DNA from: Zoroaster sp. YZ-2022
Taxonomy: Eukaryota; Echinodermata; Asteroidea; Forcipulatida; Zoroasteridae
Direction: 5' to 3'
Length of the DNA: 64,000 nucleotides
Assembly: GCA_029582265.1 (NCBI GenBank)
Contig: CM055820.1
Location: 14,497,695-14,561,694, forward strand
A program made the translations under genes and the position numbers. Positions within the stretch are counted from its first letter, which is position 1; every line of letters begins with the position of its first letter. This document shows positions 50,001-62,000 of this stretch, in pieces. The notes below the pieces were generated by a model. The model did not search any database, was not told the origin of the DNA, and was given only the letters and a program-made list of their open reading frames with translations.

Positions 50001-53000
50001 TAATTTTGTATTTTGTATTTTTTGTTTGGGGCTAAAAAACCGTGGGGTAATCCTTAAGTGTATATTTTTTGTTTGGGGCTAAAACACATTGGGGTAATCC
50101 TTAAGTGTATATTTTTAAAGGTTAGACCTCCATTGACAATTACATTTGCTATCTTCACCTAATTACCTAAAAGTGTATATTTTTTGTTTGGGGCTAAAAA
50201 AAACGTGGGGAAATCCTAATGTGTATATTTTTTGTTTGGGGATAAAAAACCGTGGGGTAATCCTAAAGTGTATATTTTTAAAGGTTAGACCTCCATTGAC
50301 AATTACATTTGCTATCTTCACCTAAATTACCTAAAAGTGTATATTTTTTGTTTGGGGCTAAAAAACCGCGGGGTAATCCTAAAGTGTATATTTTTTGTTT
50401 GGGGATAAAACACCGTGGGGTAATCCTAAAGTGTATATTTTTAAAGGTTAGACCTCCATTGACAATTACATTTGCTATCTTCACCTAAATTACGGACGCA
50501 TTATTGGTCTACTTGTACTTTTAAAAAATACATAATGTAACTTAACTTAACCCTCAATTTTCACAGAATGAATAAATGCTTACGTGGTTATTTACCATCA
50601 CCTATAAAAGTGTGCAGAAATGATTACATATTTCTTTTCTGCCGGGAATGATTCACAGTCACACATTTATTAAATCTGTTTCTGTTTTTAACACTCAGTT
50701 TCTATTGCAAACGCGCACTTCATAGAGTTCATTGATGTTTACCTCTCTGCGGCGCTTTCCAGAACCTCAAAGGGCTGCGTCGGCAATCCTACATTCTGGA
50801 ACAACAATGGAGCTGTCAATCATTTCTTCTGATAGGAATTTTGTTTTAAACTTTTTTCTCTGCCGGCAAGGAATTTATTGTAGGGGAACAGGCAACAGGG
50901 ATAGGGAATTTATCTGGGTGCGGGGTAAAACTAAGCTCCAGTCTGCCGCAGTATAAAAGTGAAACCTGAATGTTTTTCTTTGGGACGCCGATGATAATGT
51001 TTTTTTAATTATTTTTGTCCCCAGTTCCTCAGAATATATTTAATAATGGGTACATGTAATATTTATTTTTAAAACATAGTTGTCACACGATTGATAAATC
51101 CCTGGTCCTCGACTTTATTGATTGTCATGAACGTATCTTATTACAACTACATTTCCAGCGGCTTGGAGGAAGAATTCATTTGAAGATACATATGCTCCAA
51201 AATCCTTCATTTTAATTTGTTAAAGGTCTGTCCACTTTTTTCAATACACTCAAATTGAGGGCATGTATGTACGTATATTTATTATTTTCGGGGTGACCAG
51301 TACCCAGGGTTTCCATTTCTTCATGGCAGTGCTTCAAAGACCTGGATGCTCTGATTTCTGGAAATGTCGGCACCACACCTGGCACAAAACAACTGTGGGA
51401 AAATTTGGACACCTGAAAAAAGTGGGCGTATTATGATGACTTTGACTCATGGAAGAACCAATCATGTTTACAAATACTCACACATCTACTATCTTGTTAA
51501 TTGATTGGACATTTTTCTAATACGGTGATGTATGAGCAAAAATATATATATTTAAATTCTTTAAATACTCGGCATCGCTAACTTATCTAACGAGGCACAT
51601 TGTTTCGGTGCAACCCTGTGCTGTTATGGCAATATCATGGATTTCAACCAAAGGGAAAAATAACAATTGCCTGATCATCTAGTCCTTGCGCGAGCTGAAA
51701 ATTATCGTTCCTTATTTCATTGAGCTAAATAATAATCAAAGTTATCTTGGCAATCCTTCGAAAACGATTTATTAAAATTACCATGTATAAAAAACTTTGT
51801 AATTCGTAATTAACGAGATAAAACTGACCCGGGCATCAATTCCTCATTAAAACACGATAGCCGCAATAGCTTTTCACAGTTTAAGACTGGTTCGGTTTTG
51901 CTTCAGTGATTTTTGATCCCGCGGCTGGGCTGGCTGCGGCGCGCTGCGGCCCGCTCCCAAGTAGACTGTTTATTGAGCTCATTTACATATCAAAAGGGCT
52001 TCCCAATAGGTACGATTTAATGAGCTGTGTGCCTCGCGGCGGCGCCGCGTAAAATCTTGTGGTTTTGAAGCAGTTCGGCGGCGCCGCGGCACGCCGCAGC
52101 ACGCCGACTAAAATACTTTTGACGGCTTCCCTTAGCACAAGGAGGGTATAGAACCTAAGGTTTCAAGATGAAATACAAAACAAATTAGCACAAGGAGGGT
52201 ATAGAACCTAAGGTTTCAAGATGAAATACAAAACAAATTAGCACAAGGAGGGTATAGAACCTAAGGTTTCAAGATGAAATACAAAACAAATTAACACAAG
52301 AAGCAGCATTAATTGGCATTATCTCTAGGGACCTTTTAATTTGTGAAAATAGTGAATTTGAGAAGATAGTCAGATCCTAAAATTCAAAACAAGGCTTGGC
52401 CTTTACAGATAACTATTTTACAATTCTTCAGGGAATTAATTTATGAAATATCTCATTAAATGGTGCATATTCCGTGTGAATCCTGTCATTTTGGATTTTA
52501 ATCTGTGCATTGCTTTATTCCTAATACAAAGAAAGTCAATTACATCAAGCAAATCATTTCAGAAAATAATTGACTGGTCTTGTATATAGAGTAATTTAGT
52601 ACTTACATGAATTTAGACACAGCATGATAAATTCATTACTGGTGACATAATAACCTATGGACTATTTCTGTGTTATTTTGTGAAAAATCTCTTTTGAAAA
52701 TGATTTACATGGCCTTTCACAAAGAAATTATAAGCGTATCTTTGTGAAACGTAACAAATGTTTTAGCTACCACCCTCACTTATCTAGTCGATTGTTTCTG
52801 CGATAATAAAGCCAGTAAGGGGTATAATTGGATCAAGCACACCAAACGGCAAAGAGGGGGGCTATAAACTGCTTGAATATGGCATAGATTTAACTTACCA
52901 GCCTCTTGTCTGGTCAATTCCTTCTGCAATGAAGTCAGCAGGGAAGGACTCTTCAAACTCTTTCTTGTTCTCAAATGGGTAATGCACCTGAGCATATGGC

Positions 53001-56000
53001 ATGCTGAACAAAGAAGATGTAAGTTATATCAAAATTAGTCGAGTTGTTTTTCTTCTGGGTTAGCCCAATCAATAGGTTTTAGGAGAGGGAGGCAGAACGC
53101 TAAATCATTTTTCTGGGGAAAAACTACGCAAACAAGTAGGGACTGAAAACTCAATCCAAACAGCGACCCTCTGTGGGATGTGAACCTTGGCCATCAGAGG
53201 TGAAAGGCAAGTCAAGTATCACTTTCCCAACCTGACCATCCCTTAAAAACAGTTGTCAGTTTGCTGGTCTTAAACAATAAAACAACAGCTCCTCTCTTTT
53301 ATCGTTGGTGACCTTTTTTTGTTGTTTCTAAGCGCATAGGGACATTTTTAAAAGTGTAAAAATGCGGATTGCATTCAAAGACAAATGACATCATCTACAT
53401 ATTAGAAACGTTCCACTTTCTAACCAGCAGTCACAGACAACAGACATCATCTACACATTAGAAATGTAACTAACCTTCCACTTTCAAACCAACAGTCAAA
53501 GACTTCATCGACCCTTTGGAGTGGTGGCATGCCAGGTCTCTTAGATGGGATGGTAAGCTTATCAACGCTGTCATAAACAAACAAGAATCAAATTAATATT
53601 GGGGTTATGATGTCTTAATGTTAGGTATGTGATCTGCTCTGGCAAAACCAGTAACAGCCATGAAAAGGTCAAAAAATGACCCCTGGGACCATGTACCAGT
53701 TTGAGATTTTCATGTCACCATATAGAGCATTTTCTCTAGATTTTGATGGAAAAAGAAAAATCCTGAAACGTTGTTGGGAACATTGTTAATTTTCATGATA
53801 AATTTGGGAGGTCACTCCAAAAAGTTGGTCCAAGTTTAGGGTTTTGCCATAGCCAGTCACATACGTGCTTGCTTGTTTGACCCCAAATATAATGTCAATG
53901 TCTGGACCAACAGTGAGACCACTGGTATCCACTGATTCTGCTCTACATTACGATATAGTGATAGGGGAACCACCCAAATTAATCTTCGGCAAACAACAAC
54001 AAACTGATGCCCAATGATTTCGGGACAATTTTACTGCGAGTTGGCTGACCATTCACAACTAGACAACTCTCTGTTTATGAATGGTGGATAAGCTGTGTAA
54101 CAGTACCACGTACAGTTTAGATGCATTCACCACACAGTACCATTTGAAAACTGTCTCTTTATGAATGGTGGATTAGCTGTGTAGATAACAGTACCATGTA
54201 CAGTTTAGCTGCATTCACCACACAGTACCATTTGACAACTGTCTGTTTATGAATGGCAGATTAGCTGTGTAGATAACAGTACCATGTACAGTTTAGATAC
54301 ATTCACCACACAGTACCATTTAGCAAGCATTACACACACTGACATAGTACCTTTTATCATTCAAAACCATTTGCATGATATTGAATGATCGACCCACAGG
54401 AGGGTTAATGAGACTATAATGAATGAATAAATTTCTCAAGTATTACCTTTCTCGATGGATATCAGAGATTTTGGTTCCAGTAAGTTCCTCTAGCTCTGAG
54501 ATGGATCCAACACAAACCACCTCCTCCAAATCTTCACTACACCATAACGGGATGGGTGTACCCCAGTAACGGCTACGAGACACCGCCCAGTCATGAGCAT
54601 CACGAAGCCAGTTGGCAAATCTCTTGTCTTTCACAAATTCTGGCACCCTGAAAATATGACAACCGTTTTGTTAAAGTGTACCTAGAACCAGAATTGTTAC
54701 GGTTCCCTTTTCCAATAACAATGTAGAATGATACTTCATTATGTCACATAAAAAAAGAAGAAAAGATTTTGCCCTTTCGGTCATGCCTAAAAAACTACTT
54801 TTACAGATCCAATTTTTAGCACTGGCTACTGCAAATCGCGAAAAGACCCCCCCGCGTTGAGTCTCTGTGCACAGAGCATTCCGCGAACAACTGCATGACG
54901 TCACGACGTGTAAGAGGTCTTGTTGTCACGTCAATGTTATATTATACGTGTATCATGTACTGCCAAATGATTTTGCCCGATATCCGGACACGGCTTTTCC
55001 CGATGATCATCACATGTGATCGTTTGACCGGGTGGGGATCAAACAATACAGCATGCAGTAAATGCACGACAAACAAAATATATTTCATAAATAATATAAA
55101 AATTAACATGCACATGTTACAGCCGCATTTCCTTCAAATTTGGGAATGAACTCGGTGGCTGGGCCGACCCGATCATGCCGATTCGCCGACATGAAGATCC
55201 GTGCTTCTGCGGAGCTGCGGCAGCAGGCCATCCTTGCATCGCGCATCGCACTGTGTAGTCAGTGATTGCGCAATAACATCAGCAACCTCTTACACGTTTT
55301 GACGTCATGAATTTTTTTAACCAATCAAACGCCCTCAGCGGCCAAATGCTAGTAAGTTTCGCCAAATCCCCAAAAATTACCATTTTCTTTGATGCGATGT
55401 TGCAAAAAGTCTGTAAATCCAAATTGCTTATTTAACTCATAAAACAGTAGTCTGATATAATGTCTGCAATGTGTATAATTGTTTCTGCTGTCTAAATTCT
55501 GGTTCTAGGCACACTTTAAAGCCAGTGTACACTTTCAGTAAAATCTCTGTAAATTATACCATACATGTACTTCATTTAATCAATAGATATGAATATAAAA
55601 CCAGGAAGATTCAGTTGAATGTAATTATATCATTAACAAGAAACTCATGAAAAATCATTCATATTTATCATTTTCATTCCAATGTAGAATTTACTTCTCT
55701 GAAGAACAGAAATCCATTTGCAAAATAATTTGATTAATTTTACTCATATGATAGCAACCTCAGAAAGAAATATTTCAAGGAATGTTTGATACCATCATCA
55801 ACTTTACACCATGTCATTTTTGTGTAAATCTGTGATCATTTATGTTTATCAAGAATTTGAACAATTCATAACAAAATTATAAAAAATTGAATATTCCTTT
55901 GAAAAAGTAATGGAGTAAAAAAGTAAGAAAACCAATATTAGCCCCCCCAAAAAAAGTCTCTGGTTTCTGCGCAGGTCACCTCAGACTCGCGCGTCAGTAT

Positions 56001-59000
56001 TTTTAATTTTCTTTTTTTTTGCTATGAAACAATGTCCAATTGCAGCCAAAATTGCTGGATCGATTGGAATTCTGCCGTGCTGTGCTTTAAATGACTTTTT
56101 CACATAGGGGTATGAACGTTTGCCCGATTTGTGAGGCCTCTCTTAGCCACCATACTTTGTATTATGGGAAATTTGGTCCCCGCGCATACAATGTATCATG
56201 TATTTCCCTGTTGGCAAAAAAAAAAAAAAAAAAAGGGCCAAAAAAAAGATGGCCAAAAAAAACAAAACAAACAAAACAACATGTCACCGCACTGATTTTT
56301 AAGCCGTCCGATGACCAGATACCGGAGACTTTTTTTTGCCTTAATCTTATTATATTTTCTTTATAATAAAAATTTAAAAAATAAAAATATTTGTAAAAGC
56401 AAATAATTTCCTACCAATATGTCTCCTGGTTGTTTGCAAGGAGTTTCTCCACAAGGGGTTCCACTCTTATAAACCAGCTGGGTACAGCTTTGTAGATCAG
56501 GGGGGTCTCAGACCGCCAACAGAATGGGTAGCTATGCTTGCAAGAACTGTGATCAACAAGACGTCCTTGGTTCTTCAGCCATTTAATAATCTGCTTATCA
56601 GCATCCTGGAGATATGAGGAGGTTCAGTAACAGAGAGGTTATATCACCTTATTTGAATTTTGGGCACGTCCAGATTTCATGGCACTGTTTAACATGAAAT
56701 TCTGCACATACAGTCACCATTTTGTGTTGAAAAGGCTGAATATTTTTGGAAAGTATGCATGCCCAAAAATAGGAAATACTTGCTTTACTGTGAACAATTC
56801 TTGGGCGAATTTCACCAATTTGCTAAGCAGTAAAAAATGCTTAACAGAAATATTTGCTAAGCCGGCTTTGTTGGTTACCTGCCAAATTTTCATATAAAAG
56901 TGTGTGTATTTTAGCTGGCTGTCTGTTTTATATTGCTTAGCAAATATTGGCTTTAAGAGAAGCCTTTTTAAAATCAGCCCCCAACAATTAAGAATATTTT
57001 CTTTAGTTTCCACCAATCTTTAGTGGAGTGCCATGGTCGAGCGGTTTAGTGCATCGGATTTGTGTTCTGGTGGCTGAGTCGTCAGAACGTGGGTTCGAAT
57101 CCTGTCCGTGACCGTGGTACTTGTGTCCTTGAGCAAGACACTTTACCATATTTGCTTCTCTCCACCCAGGATTAAATGGGTACCTGTGAGGGCAGAGTTG
57201 GTTGTTGTTTGACAAGCCCATATGCGCCGAAATGGCAGCAATTGAGCTGTATACTCCCCAGGGAGCTGAGATGGTTTCTGGAATGATTTATGCGCCTGAT
57301 GAGCAGGGGTAATAATGTACAGCGCTTTGATACCTTGTTTAAGAGCGCTTTAAAATGCCCGACATTATTATTATTAATAATAATAATAAAGATTTATAGC
57401 GCGCACATATCCACCCTGCTGGGCGCTCAAGGCGCGGAAACAAAGAAAAAACATGAATACAAACAATATACAATGATAGCATAGGGGAAAAAAAAAAAAT
57501 TATGTACCGAGATACATGTACCTACAATGCAATTACAAATATACATCATCTTTGAAGAGTTGTGACATAAGATGAGTTTTAAGCATCGACTTAAATCTGG
57601 TTATACTATGACAAGATTTGAGTTTAGTTGGAAGATAATTCCAGAGTCTCGGAGCTGCGACAGAAAACGACCTATCACCCCAGTTCCGTTTTGAAGTTGG
57701 TTCCTTTAGGAGTGACATGTTGCTGGAGCGCAAATTGCGTGATGGAGTGTAGACTTTAAGCAGTTCAGAAATATAAATTGGAGCAATGTTATTGAAAGAT
57801 TTGTGAACAATTAGCATAAGTTTAAAAACAATTCTCCGTGAAACAGGAAGCCAGTGCAGTTCTTCCAAGATTGGCATGATATGGCATGACTTTCTGGACA
57901 AAGTCACAACACGAGCTGCTGTGTTTTGTATGTGCTGAAGACGAGATATTTGATTCTGCGGGAGACCGTAAAGGAGAGCATTCCCGTTATCGAGCCTTGA
58001 TGTGACAAACGCATGTATAATTTGTTCAGCAGCACTTTTATTCAAGTATTTCCTAATTCGGCTTACATTTCTGATATGAAATGATGATATGCGAACAATG
58101 TTGGAGATATGTGGTTTTAAAGTCATTGTCGAGTCAAATATAACACCCAAATTACGTGCATGTAATGAGGGGTTATCATGAGTCACCAATTGTAATAAAT
58201 GGAAGAGAAACTTTAGACAATTGCTGACGTGATCCAAATAGAACAAATTCTGTTTTTCATCGTTCAATTTCAGGAAATTTTGTCTCATCCAACTTCGAAT
58301 CTCTTGAATACATTTCTCCAGTGTTTTAATGCAGGAATCGGCAGGTTCTTGAGAAGATTTAAAAGTAATGTAAAGCTGCGTGTCATCAGCGTAAACATGG
58401 TAATTTAAATTATACTTCAAAATGATATCACGAACTGGAAAAGGTATAAACAGTAAACCACTGTGGGCCGAGCACAGAGCCTTGGGGTACAGAATAGTCA
58501 AGAATAACAGGCTCGGAGATAGCGTTACCAATACAAACATGCTGAGGCCTATTTAAAAGGTAGGACTTACACCAATCCAGGGCTGTGTCATGTATTCCAA
58601 GATGATATTGAAGGCGGGAGAGAAGGATTTTATGATCGACCGTGTCAAAAGAGTCTAACAAAACTAATGCAGTGATTTTCCCCTCATCCATGGCAGATAA
58701 AATGTCATTGTTGACGCGAAGAAGAGCAGTTTCCGTTCCATGAAATGGTTTGTAGGCTGACTGAAATGTGTCCGACAGGTTATTAGCACGAACATGGTCA
58801 GAGATCCGTGATGAAACAACTCGCTCGATTGTTTTTCCAAGGTACTTTAAATTCGCTACTGGTCGGTAATTTTTGAAAACTTCCTTGTCCAAATTGGGTT
58901 TCTTTAGGAGTGGTTTAACATGAGCAACCTTCTGGCTATTAGGGAAACAACCGGAAGAAAGATATCTGTTTACAATAATTGTGATGTACTTAGCAAACAC

Positions 59001-62000
59001 ATCAATATTTTGTTTTATTAGCGAAGTTGGCACTGGATCAAGTTCACATGATTTTGATGGCAATTTCATAATGATTTTCTTGATCTCCGTAACACTAGTA
59101 GGCTCAAACATGGACAGTCTACATTGTGGATCCTTGCGTGATGGTGTTTGTGATAGAATGGGAAAAGAACGACGGATATTCTCAATTTTTGTGACAAAAA
59201 AGTTTGAATAAGCATTTGCGAGGTCCTGGTCGGAGTGTGTAGATGGAAGCACTGGAGCTTTGGGTTTATGAAGCAGCTTTTCAACAATGTTAAAGAGTTT
59301 TTTCTGATCACCAGAGCTATCTTTCACAAGAGATGAGTAGTGAGTTATTTTTGCGTGGTTAATCATGTTCTTCACAATATCACGTTGGTTACAGTATTCT
59401 TGCCGACGTACTCCAAGTTTCCCATTGTCACGCCATCTTCGCTCAAGTTGACGGCGGATTTTCCTTGCAGCACGGATATCATTATTGAACCAGGGGGATT
59501 CAGATTGTAGTTTAACAGTTCGAGTTTTTTGCGGAGCATGATCATCCAAGATGTTACGGATAGTAGCTTTACAATGACTAGCACCAAGAACATGGCCTCT
59601 GGTTTCTGCTGTACCATGGTAAACAATCAAATAATAATCCACTGGGAAGAACTAACTAGGAAATATTTCTAGATATTAAACAAAGAAGAGTAAGTGACAT
59701 CTGGATTAAAGGGACACTATCGTCACGATCAAAGCAGACTTTCAACAGAGCATGGAACTGCTGTCCTCGTTCAAGATGAACACAGTGACTGAAAATTACT
59801 CTCTCATTTATGCAGCAGCAACGGTAATATGACCTTATCATGTGGGGTATTATGGCAGTCACTCAGTTTATCCAAATAGAGCACTCTGATTCCATGCCCT
59901 GTTGATCATGATAATACTGCCCCTTTAAAGGTACAGCACTCCAGAGGTGTGGATTCAAATACCGTTTAGTAAATTGTTTGTTCAAATTAGATTTAGTTTA
60001 GTTGACAGTATATTTGCAGTTTTTGGTGATACCATGTGAAAGTTAGCTCTCGAGTTATGGGTGGTTCTGAAAAGCTCTCTCATTGTGGGCGCTTTGATTA
60101 TGCACATTATAATTCCTCCTTTACAAATCCCACATCTGGTTGTTATTGCTGTATTGGTACTGAGGGCCTCCATGGAAAGCAGTGCTGTGCACTGATCAGA
60201 GTTTACCCTCATTAAAGATGACGTAAAAAAAAAATAAAAAAAATAAAAAAAGAACTTGACTGAACCGAAGGTTTTGAAAATTTATAGCGGACTGTCTTAA
60301 AAGTTTTCTTAAATAGAAACTGCAAAATAATCCTTTTGAACGTTTTGAATCTAGCAGATTCTTTCTCAAAGGCAAAATGGGCATTTGAGAAAGAACCTGC
60401 TAGGTTCAAAATATAAGGCCAATAACCATTATTTTGCATTTATACTACAGGTCCTTTAGATTGGTAAGCAGTTTGCAACAGCTAATTCTCTATTTATACT
60501 ACAGGTCCTTTAGGTTGGTAAGCAGTTTGCAAACAGCTAATTCTCTATTTATACTACAGGTCCTTTAGGTTGGTAATCAGTTTGCAACAGCTAATTCTCT
60601 ATTTATACTACAGGTCCTTTAGGTTGGTAAGCAGTTTGCAACAGCTAATTCTCTATTTATACTACAGGTCCTTTAGGTTGGTAATCAGTTTGCAACAGCT
60701 AATTCTCTATTTATACTACAGGTCCTTTAGGTTGGTAAGCAGTTTGCAACAGCTAATTCTCTATTTATACTACAGGTCCTTTAGGTTGGTAATCAGTTTG
60801 CAACAGCTAATTCTCTATTTATACTACAGGTCCTTTAGGTTGGTAAGCAGTTTGCAACAGCTAATTCTCTATTTATTAAATAGAAACTCCCAACATGTTC
60901 CATAGCATAACAATGTGAGAGCTGTATGATTTAATTACATGCTACTCATCACATTACTTGACTAACCTTGACATACTGACCAGCAAAGTCTGTGACTTCA
61001 CTGGTGAATCTACCGCTAGAGTCAACTGGACAAACAACCATCTCCTTAGTAATGACACCTTGCTCAAGACACACACGGTAGTCATCCTGAATAAACAATG
61101 ATAAAATACAAGAAAAATGAATGATGAGGTTAAGATCATCCAGTTGTATAGCGCCCTCTATAGTGATCACACACACAGTGATCCAAGATGGCAAATGAGT
61201 AGTAATAAATCACTGATAAATTGTCACAAGATAATCACTTCTTTACTCAGTATTATTTACAATACCTACTCAATAAGCCAAAATAAAAGCTGAAATCTTC
61301 ATATCTCCACAAAACCAGAATCACTTATCTTCACAGTAGCACAAGTCAATAATAAAAAATAGCACGGCTAACTGTTGTTCCGTGTGATTGTAATGTTGTT
61401 GGATGATTTCTACAAAGGTAAGGTCAGTTTTGAAATATACTGAACAGCAAAAGAAAAGTCCGAGGACAGCAAAAGAAATGCAAGTCCGAGGTCTTGTCAA
61501 GTTTTCAAACAGAAGACAAACCATTTTGATTCTAATCACTCATTTAATGAAAAATGCTTTCAATTTGTGAGCTGAAAGTGACTGTTGAAATTGCATTGCA
61601 AGATTTTCACATTCAACAGTCACTTTCAGCTCACAAATTGAAAGCATTTTTCATTAAATGAGTGATTAGAATCAAAATGGTTTGTCTTCTGTTTGAAAAC
61701 TTGACAAGACCTCGGACTTGCGTTTCTTTTGCTGTTCAGTATAGTTTGAACATTAGCTGCACCAGTGTGCATTGTGCAGATTGGCTTATGCGTTTACCCT
61801 GAGGTACAAGTGAACAAGTCTCTTCAGAATAAGCCATGTGCGATGTTCTTACCTGACCAAAGTAGGCTGCCTGTTGTACAACCCCCGTACCACTGTCATT
61901 AGTTACATAACTATCAGTCAGAACTCTGAATGCTCCCGTCTTCTTTAACTGCAGGAACAATTACAAAATACAAAAATAATTTAGGGTTTTTATTCTTATA

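Larger units (their letters stand above)
40080..52131. mobile_element. 12-kb inverted-repeat DNA transposon encoding DDE transposase and BEN protein
   Basis: The ends begin GGGAAGCCGTCATAAGTACT (left) and, inverted, GGGAAGCCGTCAAAAGTATT (right); 26 of the first 29 bases match. Direct TTA duplications at 40077-40079 and 52132-52134 are confirmed by the interrupted 53-bp repeat. Subterminal regions are strongly GC-rich (GCGGCGCCGCG motifs). Cargo: a minus-strand spliced DDE transposase (41145-43596) and a plus-strand two-exon BEN gene (48690-49969), arranged head to head. A CR1-like LINE (about 44.7-48.69 kb) is inserted between them; without it the element is about 8 kb. I cannot place it in a named superfamily. 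The 3-bp duplication recalls Harbinger or Academ, but the transposase lacks their signatures. Confidence 0.88.

Noticed and set aside
40080..52131. Assigning the 12-kb element to Harbinger from the TTA duplication alone
   Set aside because: The transposase lacks recognisable Harbinger motifs and the partner protein has a BEN domain and no Myb/SANT domain; a superfamily name is not justified without a search.
60570..60905. 111-residue ORF of [15 protein letters not shown] repeats
   Set aside because: Produced by a 54-bp tandem repeat whose length is a multiple of 3; no start context, domain or unique sequence.
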